Assembly (NCBI GenBank): GCA_963855995.1
Contig: OY979724.1
Span: 14,073,032 to 14,137,031, forward strand
Origin: Muricea muricata
Lineage: Eukaryota > Cnidaria > Anthozoa > Malacalcyonacea > Plexauridae
Direction: 5' to 3'
Length of the DNA stretch: 64,000 bases
Translations under genes and position numbers: made by a program
Shown here: one piece after another, positions 21,638 to 34,500 of the stretch
Layout of the letters: each line of letters opens with the position of its first letter
Numbering within the stretch: the first letter of the stretch is position 1
Notes under the pieces: generated by a model
Told to the model about the DNA's origin: nothing
The model's input: only the letters and a program-made list of their open reading frames with translations
Databases searched by the model: none

Positions 21638-22873
21638 TTAGCAGCCAGCATGTAATTTAATCCACTCCTGATGATGACTTTAAACTAGTCGAAACGTTGA
21701 GAAATAACATGATTTCAATATTCGGTATCACCATTGTTTTGCATTTTATAAAAATTTTCAGTGGTTCCTGCAATTAAAGGGCAACCTGCTTGTAAGGAAA
21801 ATAACAGCAGGTGTTTTCTTTGTTTAAGAGTAGGTTGTTCTTGTCACTTTGTTTTTAGACCTTCTCGTTCATAAATAACCTCTGCAGAGGAAAGCACATG
21901 ATTACACCAAAGTTGGCCTATGACGTCCAATGAGAGATGTCCTAATTTCTATAAGAGCTAATATGAAAAATTAATTTACTTACATGTCTTTCTTGATACA
22001 GTTTCAAAATACTCATATGTGTCAAAGTTGGCTCAGCATCAGAAAGATTCGTACATGTTCTAAACAAGCACAAATATATGTTAAAATATTTTATTTAAAA
22101 AAATGAGGACTCTCCCACAAAAATTGCTTGACCTGTTGGGTACCAGAAATTATATATAAAACTTTTGGTTCCAGTTGATCAAAATTATTTCGATATCTTT
22201 AAAATTCTTACTTTATTGGTTCTCCTTTTGACAATTTGGTCCAAATACCATTTGGCCCCCTGCAATCAAATGTTGCAATATTATTAGCTAAGCCATGCTA
22301 ACAAATATATACAGGTTTTTACGTTTGGAACACAAAATTCTTACCGATAATCAGGAATCGATGCTGCCTGTAAGAAAAATAGCAAGACAAATTAAAGTGA
22401 ATTGAAAGGAAGTTGAAGTGAAGAATTATAAAATGCCTTACATTTTATTAGACAAAAATAATTACCGTGCTTACACCAGCCCCAGTGTAAATAACCACGA
22501 ATTTTGAATTCCTGATAGCATTTGCCAGTCGTGTCGACTTCTCTGCAAGTTCTTCGGGTGAATCACATATCTAGTGAAGCGAAAACGTTTTTAAAAAAAA
22601 CAAATCTGGTGACTGAATCCTTAAAGAACAAAAGAGAACAACCTCCTTTACTCTGGCCTTGGCATTTGCTTGCTTCGCCGCTCTTCGCTCGATTTCTTTT
22701 ACCATTTCAGGCGATTGCCGTAAGATATCAAGCTCTTCTTCACTGCACTTTTCCGTCCCTTTCTGTAAAATCGATTTAATTTGTTTCAATCTCGCCTGTA
22801 CCTCGTCATTGACAAAAGAAAAACGACGTTTAGCGGAACACTTTCTTGCCAGATCTTCTCGATTAGTCGCCAT
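18415..22873 (-). CDS. SIRT7: NAD-dependent protein deacylase sirtuin-7
   Basis: SIRT7 is a nuclear, mainly nucleolar, NAD-dependent deacylase that supports rRNA transcription and chromatin silencing. Ten exons join in frame to about 423 residues (human 400). The ATG is at 22873. Exon 1 is a basic, helical N-terminus of 77 residues. The Rossmann core follows: [10 protein letters not shown] in exon 2, AASIPDYR in a 26 nt exon near 22350-22375, GPNGIW, then [12 protein letters not shown] and SEVHGNMY with the catalytic histidine. A zinc ribbon has paired cysteines (CTEC and CHFC), followed by [17 protein letters not shown] and [11 protein letters not shown]. The last exon ends [10 protein letters not shown] and a Lys/Arg-rich tail, matching the WFGRG-plus-basic tail that marks SIRT7. 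Stop at 18415-18417. All key residues are present. Introns hold two large foldback elements. Identity very secure. Confidence 0.95.
20156..20951. mobile_element. 796 bp palindromic element with about 315 bp arms
   Basis: The outer ends CAGGGTGTATAAAAAAAA and TTTTTTTTATACACCCTG are exact inverted repeats, and TA flanks each side. The arms (about 20156-20475 and 20635-20951) are inverted copies with few mismatches, sharing for example GGAGTCCATGTTTTG and AGGGCATCTCAAATCG. The centre of about 160 bp is unique. TA target and terminal sequence suggest a Tc1/mariner-type element. It lies in a SIRT7 intron and encodes no transposase. Confidence 0.8.
21341..21700. repeat. Inverted repeat with (AT)n centre
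   Basis: Arms of about 75 bp, from CAACGTTTCGACTAGTTT on the left to AAACTAGTCGAAACGTTG on the right, include GATGATGACTTTAAAC and CATGCTGGCTGCTAAATA in inverted form. The right arm is preceded by an AT dinucleotide run at about 21552-21632. It lies in a SIRT7 intron. The GAAACGTTGAG motif near a CATCAGGAG motif is common in animal interspersed repeats, but the family is not assigned. Confidence 0.75.
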
Positions 22874-22889
22874 CTTGGAAAGACTGACT

Positions 22890-23195
22890 GCTTGGTAACC
22901 ACACATTTTTGTCACAAAAAACAGCCAAATAAGCCCACTCTCTAATAAGCTCCCCTTTTTGAGGAAAAAATTGAAATAAGCCCTCCTCTTTAATAAGCCC
23001 TCCCCACATATGCATGTTGTTATATGATATATACTGCGTAATGATTTTGAGTTCATTGCAGTTTAAAGAGATGATCTCCATTGTTAGTATTTTGGATGAA
23101 TAAACAAGCCCTCCCCCTCTCCAAAAGCCCCCCTCAAAAGGCTCGAAATGAATAAGCCCCCGGGGAGCTAAATAGAGAGAATACGGTAATATGAA
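22890..23195. repeat. Pyrimidine-tract repeat ending CTAAATAGAGAGAATAC
   Basis: This segment, upstream of SIRT7 exon 1, contains AATAAGCCC units and a stretch GTAATGATTTTGAGTT to GATGATCTCCATTG that closely matches 47600-47645 in B9D1 intron 2. It is the same family as the element at 47177-47771. Its left boundary is unclear and may overlap the 5' leader of SIRT7. Confidence 0.6.
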
Positions 23196-24152
23196 TCTAG
23201 TTTTCATATCTCTAAGGATGGTTCTGAAATCATCACCTCTCACTCCATGATTTGAAACTTTCTCACCACAAGGGCTATAGGTGGAAGCTTTGCATAACTA
23301 ATTATTCTTTACTTGATAAAATCTTACCAGTGAGGAAGCCAAAAGCTTCCTTTCTCTTCTGGATGGAATCATTAAAGTGGTATCTACCTTTGTTTTTCGA
23401 ATGCCAGAAATAACTAGAAATAATAACCCAGGACCTTGCACATGAGGAAATGAAGAGTTACCATTACAAGTAGATTATGTGACCAGAATGCTATAAAGCA
23501 TGGAGCAATAAAGCATGTTCCATTACTTCTGTATATTTATGATCACATATATACAAGGACGGGAAAATAACTATATGCTTAACTATACATTCAAGGGTGC
23601 TGAAAAAAGAAGGTATCCTACTCTTATTTTCCTGCTCATTTTCCTTTTCTTTGGGTGACATGGGATAGAAAACAAATATGCTTGCAGGCTTGGTGAGTTT
23701 GATGCATCTCAGCTGGCTGGTGCTGCTCCCAGACCCACCTCCTTACAAGTATGTTTGTCGTAACTCACAAGACAAACAGGAATACCCATGTACCAGATAT
23801 GTATCTGCAGCAATTTGTCTCAGAAATAAGTAGTAATAAATAACAAGTAAAAAAACCCAAAGGCCAACCCTTTTTACCATGTTAACTAACAAACTCTTCA
23901 CCATTTTACTAGCAAAATTCTCAGAAAATATCCAAAACATATAGATTTAGAGCCCCCCCTGGAACATTTGTCAAAAAGTAAAGAAAAATCATTTAGTTCT
24001 TATCACAATGTAATTTCAGTGGTGTCTTTTAACAGTTTCATGTCCCCTCTCCTGCAGTGAAAGACCATTTTATATATGTCCACACAATATAGAAAATCAA
24101 CACATTATGGCAGTATTATTTTCCAAATGTATTTCAAGTTTGTCTCATACAT
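23196..24152. other. Intergenic, nothing recognised
   Basis: AT-rich DNA between SIRT7 and the 3' end of the eL38 gene. A short minus-strand frame at 23743-23940 has no family resemblance. No terminal inverted repeats or tRNA-like motifs were found. Confidence 0.5.
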
Positions 24153-26659
<2,507 letters not shown>

Positions 26660-26894
26660 TTTGTCGACTCCCTAGAATCAGGTTGATCTAAAGGAAAAAA
26701 AGGAGATAGATCCACAATAAAGCGGTCAGCACGAACGTTTAAAGTATAAAAATGATAATGTGGCGTTGTATATAAAAAAGGATCTTTCTACATCTAAGAT
26801 TGCGAAGGATTTTAAACTCACCTACAAAACAGAAATTTTCACAGAGCCGCCTAGATTAGAAAGGAAAGACCTTAGTAACCAAGCCTCCTTATTA

Positions 26895-26966
26895 TGGCAC
26901 ATGGAAAACGCGGACATGGAGAGCGCGGATATAGAAAATGCGGAGATGGAAAACGCGGACAAGCAT
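26895..26966. repeat. 15 bp short tandem repeat
   Basis: Five imperfect units of ATGGAAAACGCGGAC type lie in the intergenic region upstream of eL38. They keep an open plus-strand frame (ENADMESADIENAEM), but nothing else supports coding. Confidence 0.6.
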
Positions 26967-28230
26967 ATAAAAAAATCTTGCATGGTAGACGGTTTACCAT
27001 ATAATCGCTTCGGTTTAACTGAAAAATTTCATATTTCCTTCAAATATTAGACAAAATAGCACTATAACTAATTCATAAAGTAACAGTTTGATGGCCCCTT
27101 AATCCTTGTTGCCAAATCGTTTAATATTTCGTTAATACTTGCTCCCAGGGCCTTTATAATTATATCACTTAGTGTCAAAGTTGATCATGTTTGTATTTTT
27201 TTCAAGCGCTAGCGTATCATGCAAGCGTCAAGAGCTTCAACTGTTCTCCCTAGAAACGTTACTAACGAAATATTACTTTTGTTTGAGGTAAAACAGGGGG
27301 AGCAACGTCTCAGTAAATTGATTGGAAATTGTTTGTAAAATGAAAAGTCTGTGGTATCGGCGGCCACAGAAAGGTTAAGGGAATATGTTTTATATTTATT
27401 CGACCCAGCATAACCGATTAACTGAACGCTCAGTCGTCCTTGGATGGAGAATGGAATTTTCCTTATTTTTAGGGAATACTGAAATTTATTTAGACACGAC
27501 GGACTCATCAGGATTTACATAGACTATAATACATATATACACACATACAATTACAATATTACGAACTAAAAATGAAAAAAATATTTATATATTACACCTG
27601 GTTTTCACGAGTGCCGTCATATATGTAAATACAATTAATAAATTTAAAATTATCGAAAAAAGATAGGAAGGGAATTCCATAGTGCCGCTCCACTGCAACT
27701 AACGCTATTTTTCATGTCATTTTAGTGCGAGGTTTCCAAGGTAACCAATTTCACATTTAGACAGGTAGCATTCTCGTTTTATTTTGTTTAATGTACAGTA
27801 TCAGGTCAAACTACGTAACCAATGATTAAATTTGGACAACTTTCCAGTATGTCGCGTTTTCTGGCTAGAAATGTCAGGCACAATTAGTGTGTTGAATGGG
27901 CCTTTTAATTTTATTTTAGTCTGGTTTCTTAGTCTCATTTCAAGTATTCCACTCGTTCCGATAGAAATCTTGATAAATGATATAGTCACTGTGCATCCTC
28001 AGGTTCTTACTAAACGACATGACCTAAAATCGAAAAGCGTGTTTTGTGTACCAATAATATGGGGAGTGTCATGCCACGCGGAAACATCGCTACACCCCTC
28101 CCCCCCCCACCAAGTATTGTTAACACCGTCAATTAATTCACAAAACAAGCTTTTATCTTAGTTCCGGCCACATTACTCGTATGTTTAACAAGAGATTAAT
28201 GCCTCTGGGCATTAAGCATGCATGTTTTTA
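26967..28230. other. Intergenic region with one recurring segment
   Basis: AT-rich DNA. The only feature seen is at about 27285-27350 (GTAAAACAGGGGGAGC to AAAATGAAAAGTCTG), which recurs in the same orientation at about 29033-29108. A C-rich tract lies near 28095. Small frames on both strands look like chance. Confidence 0.5.
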
Positions 28231-28902
28231 GTCGGGGAGGCAGAGGTACAAAAATATATGTTTACTTATCATAGTGAGGGACAATTTCATTTTATGTTTA
28301 TATTGTACCTTTAGGTCTAATAAATATATTTCTGCATGTTCAACGCGATAAAATTTCTTGTGGGCTACAGCCAACACATTTTTCCCGAAATTTTCTATAA
28401 AACTATATTATTGTTAAGAAAGACGAAATTTCAGATTTATTTCTCGGATTAACTTACGTTATCAAAAAGGTAATAAAAATTACATATAACACATTATTAT
28501 GGTTACTTTTATTTTTCACATTTTTGTTGAGTTATGAGCGTTTTGAAAACCTATTTCCGACTAGTGCCCAGGAAACTAGCGCCAGTTTAGGACACTTTGA
28601 AGCAGCAATAACTCAAAAACGGCTTGAAAAACAAGGGTGCCCGTAATTATGTCGTATATGTTGTTTTTTATAAGCTTTCTTATGATACAAGTTATTTTTC
28701 AAATGAGCGAATTTGAAAGTTTACTATTTTTGACTACATAATAGTTTTATAATAAAACTGAAGAAAAACGTGTTGATTGAAGCCCACAAGATAAATCAAG
28801 CCAAACAACATAATTGTGATATTAGGCATCCAACGGACAATTTAAGAGCAAATTTGATTTGTCCCTCGAGAAGGTAGGTAAAATTACCTCTGCCTCCCTG
28901 AC
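28231..28902. mobile_element. 672 bp element with inverted termini and TA target site
   Basis: The termini GTCGGGGAGGCAGAGGTA and TACCTCTGCCTCCCTGAC are inverted with one mismatch, and TA flanks both sides. A second inverted pair (CTTGTGGGCT and AGCCCACAAG) lies inside. No transposase frame is present, so it is a non-autonomous Tc1/mariner-type candidate. Confidence 0.7.
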
Positions 28903-29202
28903 TATTTAGAGAGCTATCCGTAAATGAGCTGGGCACGAATGAATCAATGGTAATCAATTGTTAGTACAAATTTCCAGGTGACTTTTGATTTTCCTGTGTT
29001 ATTGGGTAAGAAGCTTCCACTCTTGTTTGAAAAGGTAAAACAGGGGGGGAGGACGGGGAAGCGACCTTTCAGTAAATTGATTGGAAACTGTTTGTAAAAT
29101 GAAAAGTCTGCGCAAGTACATCTCAAGCTAAACGGAATGGTCGCAATTTGAATAAGGTGCCCATAGTAACACAGACTAATATAACAAACAAACATGGTTC
29201 AT

Positions 29203-29213
29203 TTTATTTTATT
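29203..29213 (-). terminator. Polyadenylation signals of the galaxin-like gene
   Basis: Two overlapping AATAAA hexamers on the minus strand (29208-29203 and 29213-29208) lie about 25-35 bp past the stop codon. The 3' UTR would be unusually short if the first is used. Confidence 0.5.
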
Positions 29214-29236
29214 TAAACACTCCAAACAAACATTTT

Positions 29237-30408
29237 CTAACACGAGTTTTCAGTGTCATCGATGTCGACAACTTCGTCATCACAGCATTTCTGTGTTTGG
29301 AGATCATACACAGCTCGACGACAACAGCCATTTTTTGCTTCATCATATGAATCTTTCCCACAACATTTTCTTTCGGAATCGTAAAGACTTCCTTCACAGC
29401 AAATTTCGTCTTCAGGATCATAGGCTTGATCTTTGCAGCATTTCTTGTTCTTATCTTCATTCGAATATTTATTTCCTTTACAGCAGATGTTTACATCAGT
29501 GTTGTAAGCTTCTGTGCCACAACAAGCGTTCTCTTGGTCGCTTTTATAATGAATACCTCCACCGCAACAAAACTGAGAAGCTTTGTCGTAGGAGTGGTAC
29601 CAGCAACACCCCTTTTCGCCATTGCGTTGTAAAACCTCGTTCCCACAGCAATACTCAGTTGAACGGTCATAGGTATACTTATTCTTGCAACATCGCTCCT
29701 TCTTCTTGTCGTAAGAGTTTCTACCACAGCATTTTCGCCCTTCGCTTTGATGAACCTGTCCTTCACAACACATATGGCTTGTCGTATCATACGCTGTTTG
29801 GCCACAACATTCCAGATTTCCATCACTCTCGGCTAGATTTCCTTTGCAGCAGATGTGAGTGTCCGAGTCGTAAGTCTCCGTTCCACAACAAGCGTTTTCG
29901 TCATCGGTTTTTTCGTGCGGACCGCCATTGCAACAGAAGTGTGTAGAACGATCGTACAGTTGGTACCAACAGCATCCATGAGTGGCTTTGTCGTAAGGAG
30001 TGCCATCGCATTTTGGTACATAATCTAGAGAGTGAAAGAATATTGCTACAGACTGCAGTGAAGAATAGTTGATAACAGCTATTAGTAGAATCATACTAGT
30101 ATACTATTGCAAATGCTATAATTTGATTGGTCACTCTACTCGCTATCTGTTCCTCGATAGATAGCGAGTAGCGAAACAATCATCTTCCTCTAGAGATTTC
30201 TTTTAAAGAAATTGCTTAAAAATCAAATTTTTTGTTGAATATTCCATGTTTGACCTCTGATTCGACTAAAACAATTAGATATATCAACCTTTGTAAAATA
30301 GAAACACTCACCATTGTAGATTTCTTCAATAAAATCTTCCTGGAACGTTGCTTTACCTTGACCAAGAGCAAGGCTTGCAGCAAACACAAAAGCCACAGCA
30401 AACATCAT
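29237..30408 (-). CDS. Galaxin-like di-cysteine repeat protein
   Basis: Galaxins are secreted, cysteine-rich proteins first described from the organic matrix of stony coral skeletons. Relatives occur in other animals, so the fold does not prove calcification. Two exons (30408-30312 and 30024-29237) join G|AT in frame to 294 residues. Residues 1-17 (MMFAVAFVFAASLALGQ) are a signal peptide; I chose the ATG at 30408 over an in-frame ATG at 30513 because the signal sequence starts there. Exon 2 holds 18 CC pairs spaced about 10-20 residues apart, with recurring motifs CCGTETYDSDTHICC, CCGQTAYD and YDKASQFCCGG. Many repeats carry a Tyr-Asp just before the second CC. It ends DDTENSC and TAG at 29237-29239. 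There is no membrane segment, and a poly-A signal follows closely. Family assignment is confident; role in mineral or mucus matrix is an inference. Confidence 0.9.
30136..30171. repeat. Perfect 13 bp hairpin in the galaxin intron
   Basis: CTACTCGCTATCT and AGATAGCGAGTAG are exact inverted copies around a 10 nt loop. They lie in the single intron of the galaxin-like gene. Origin unknown; possibly a tiny MITE remnant. Confidence 0.7.
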
Positions 30409-30513
30409 CGTGAATTCACTGGCAAAGGAAGTTGAATACGCACAGAGAGATACTCGGAGCAATCTGATGGCTGTTGATTTTTGAGCCTGGTTAAATACGT
30501 TTCTACCATGCAT

Positions 30514-31570
30514 GAAGAATTTTTATGCATGGTTTGTTAACACCGCACCTCACGCAATCGCTAAGCATGGCCGATGATGCGCTCTTCAAACACTTCACTA
30601 CCGGAGCTGTTTTTTCCGGTAATTTCTTGACCAGACAATAGCGGCATAGTGGCCGCATCTCTCGCTTCGCTAGTTTCATTCTGTCATTATTTATCCATCG
30701 TGGCAATGTACTGGTGGTATATTGAGCAAAATTTTCTTCGCCCCGTTACGCCCCTCCCCCTCGCTTCGTAGAATATAGTTCTAAGATGGGGACAGCAAAA
30801 ACACTGGTATAGTTTTGACTCAAGGATTTTTCAGTTGTTAAAGCACTATTCCTATACATGAAAGCACAAAGTAAATCATACATCTGCAATAACTCATTAA
30901 ATTATAGTAAACACTACAAAGAGCAACTTGAGAATTGAAGTGAGAGACATGCGGCAATTATGAATTATCATTAAAGCTATATTTTTTATGTCATTATTTG
31001 TTTATCATTATATCACCATGTTGAAGCAAGTGTACAGATCCCCTCTCTTAATTAACGTCCTTTACAACAGAAGCACGTCACTTTAGAGACATGTCATTTC
31101 CCCCCTTGGCATCAGTTCTTTAATTTCTTAGGTGATGGCAGTATTTATACATTAACATTTTATCGCTCCGGAATTGTTCTTGTTGTTTTATCAATTCTGA
31201 CGCGGGTCATTCCTGTTGTCTATGCATATCTATTCTACACCGAGATATAAGTTGCATGTCACGAATTAATGCCCTGTTGAAGGCGCATGACCAATATCAC
31301 AAGTTCGGCATTCAATTCTTGCGCAACACATCTTACTCATTGGGTCAACTTAATAACGGAAGATTGCTGAAGCATGCTGTGCTGATGATATGCGCGGGCA
31401 CGAATGCAAGACAGACTTTGAAAGAATAGTAATCATGTTTTAATTAATTGACTTAGCAGTGTTCAATGAAATAAATATATATCAATAAATACATATATGT
31501 TATATTAAAATGAAGGGGATTCTGTGAGTTTGGTTGGAGAGGGCGAAGGATAGATATTAAATAGCCTGAA
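30514..31570. other. Intergenic between galaxin-like gene and IFT140 3' end
   Basis: AT-rich sequence. It should hold the galaxin promoter (nearest to 30409) and the IFT140 3' UTR. No repeat family, tRNA-like motif or convincing frame was recognised. Confidence 0.5.
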
Positions 31571-34500
31571 TCAGTCGAAGCCATTTTGTAATTCTTCTTC
31601 GACGGCTTCATCTAAAATTTCCCCTTCATCTTCGCTACCTCCACCATCGTGGTTCGTGATAACTTTGTGATGTGAATCTGCATGTTCAGTTGGAATATCT
31701 AGAGCTTTGCAGATAACTTCAATAGTTCTTTTATTTACATAGAAAGACATGTTGAGGCCTGGCACGCGTTGTCGGAGTTCTTGCATTAATGAATAAGCCT
31801 GGAAGAAATCAAAACGCGCAAGTTCGATTTCGTAAAGCAAGAAATGTTTTGAAGCAAGAAATGCAGGAAATTCAAGCTCATCCATCGACGAAGACATGAA
31901 TTTCGTGCGCAAAAAAACCGCAACATATTTTTGCATTCAGCCATGCTAAGTCATTTAAGGTCATTATGCAAAACAGGCCTGATGCAAAACAGCAATATTA
32001 TACAGGAGGAAAATTTTGCTACATTTAACATGCAAATCCGATTGCACGATAATTTTTAGTACACTTATTTTCCCCTAAAGCATACATAACGCAGCCTTCA
32101 ATTTCTTGAATTTGCAAAACATGCGTGGCTTTAAAGTGAAGAACAAAGACATAAGGATACCTTGGAATAATTTTGTTCCCTTGCTAAATGTTCAATCATT
32201 ATTCCATAAACATCTCCTATCCTTACTGCCGTCTCAATGTCTGGTTCTTCCAGCAATACCTGACACTGTTTCATTGCCTCGTCTGGATTATCTTCGTACG
32301 ACCTGAATAGCAATTGAGAGCAAATAAACGATAGGAACATCTTCTTTATTCCAGACATGACAAGACGCTCATATTGGGAATATTTTATTATCTATTTAGA
32401 TTCCCTGTATATAGTCAGATCAGCTCTCGCAATTTGGATAAATTCACGGACGCAAAAATTGCCGTGGATAATTTCAAGTTCGGTGGCAATTTTTGTTGTT
32501 GCTAAATAAGGAGAATAATAAGGAAAAAACCCTCAAAATATTGATCAATTTTCTCATTTTTTAATATAAACACAGTGGGTACACGTACATTGTCTTAAAA
32601 TAAAAGTACAATTTACAACGACCCCCAAAAAAATGGTCGGAGGCAAAAAATTGCTGCCGATACTTTCATTTTCATCGGCATTATCGACGGCAATTGCTTT
32701 TTGCCAATTGCGAGGGCTGTCAGATACAGCTAATCTTTAATAGCAATACATGAATCATTCCAATAATAAGAAAGCAACCTATTATGCATATTTTACCTCT
32801 TTGCTTGAATGAATTTTTTTATCAAACCAATTCTTTGTTTAATAAACGCCATTTTTTCTTCCTGACTCGAGGCATTCTTTAGTTTTGCCTTTCCAAGACA
32901 TTTATAGGATTCGGATAATGCCCCCACAGCTTTCTCGTAATTCTGATATTCGTCTATTTCAACCTACGTAAATGTCCAGGGTATGAAAAAGTATTGCAAA
33001 GTACGCAGGTTTAATATTTTCCTTGTAAAGGTAAACAACAATCATATACCTGAGCACATGCGTCATAAAAGCTAGCCAAAGAATCGAGAGCTCTTCCTTT
33101 TGTATAAAAACCAATGATGTTTTTCATGATATCAGGATCTTTCCGCCAGTCTAAAGACTGAAGGTAGTTAGCAGCCATCACGTAGATTTCCCGTTGTCTT
33201 GATACACCAGCGAAGAAAACAATTTTCTCGGTATCTCCGGATTTCAGAAGAGCTTTCATTGCCTGAAGAAAAAAAAACAACGAACTGTAAGCGTCAAGAC
33301 CGGCAAGACCGGATCTATTTTGGGAAATATGAAACAACGATACCGGGAATATCTGATCATTCTCGTTATGTCCTATCCAACCATTGCTACTCAACTTCGT
33401 CAGCGGTTTTTTTTGTTTTCGTTTGAGACAGGAGATGGTTTACAAAGAACATGACGTCCATCAACTGCAAGACAATGCGTGTCTTACCTTTACTTTATTT
33501 CCTGCCTGTGTGAACTTCTTGGTAGCAAGATGGTAAGATCCTTGCTGCATGCAGGATTCAGCAATTCTTTCTAAAATCTTGTTTCGTAGTTCTGTGTTGT
33601 TTGCATCTTTTGATAAAGTCATTTTCTCTGCCAGTTCTTCGGTTATGATCACATTGTGCGATAAACAGAGATCCATTGCTTCAACGTACTGTCCCGAATA
33701 GACAAAAAAAGATTAGTTAAGACTTTTCATGCATACAATAATACATGAATCATTACCAACAACATCCCCAAACCTCAAAAAACTTATACCCAATATGTTT
33801 ACGTTCTTTTACCTGCACTATGTATATATACACCTGGGAATTCATTGGGGCCCCGGTTACAGCAGTGTGATTACTGTATAAGGTCACCCTGCATGCTAAA
33901 TAAGATTGTGTCCATGTTCAGTCGTGTTTCAGGAAGCACATGTAAAACAAATGACCATACCATTGCATTAGGTCTGCATGTAAGGGGCTAGGAAACACGA
34001 CGCAAATCATTGCAAAACTTTGGATCCGCAATCTCGTATCTTCACTGTAATAATGCTATGATTAGCAGTGAAGAAGACGCAACAATAAATTTACGTGGTC
34101 CACTCTGCTTCCACAAAACTTATCTTTTAGTGTGCAGCATGCAAGCCAGTACAAAGCACTGTGATACCTTTTTCCCTAAAACTGCCAGTTCAACAGCTCT
34201 GTCATATTGTTTATGTTCCATGAAAAACTGAGAACATCTCGCAAGCATTTCAGGATCTGTATTTTCAGTGAGGTCTTCAGCCACCATTTGTAATGCAGAG
34301 AATTGTTCCGTCTTAAAACAGAGGTCCAGCGCTTTCGACACTTCCCCAGCCTAAAGTGACGCATATTACGATATTGCTCAGTCCGACATTATATTTGAAG
34401 AGTTATCATTTGGGTTAATCATTTAGGCAAATCATTTACGTTACAGGTGAAATTGTAGCATCCTCAAGGGTAGGCGACACGATATTAGGCTGCATATGCA

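Noticed and set aside
22874-23243. N-terminal extension of SIRT7 into upstream open frames
   Set aside because: The upstream frames are made of the AATAAGCCC repeat; the ATG at 22873 matches the family's start.
29194-29946. 250-codon plus-strand frame
   Set aside because: It is antisense to the galaxin-like exon; its His/Arg-rich content mirrors the Cys-rich coding strand.
30411-30513. Longer N-terminus of the galaxin-like protein from an ATG at 30513
   Set aside because: The signal peptide begins at the MM at 30408; the upstream extension is polar and would bury it.
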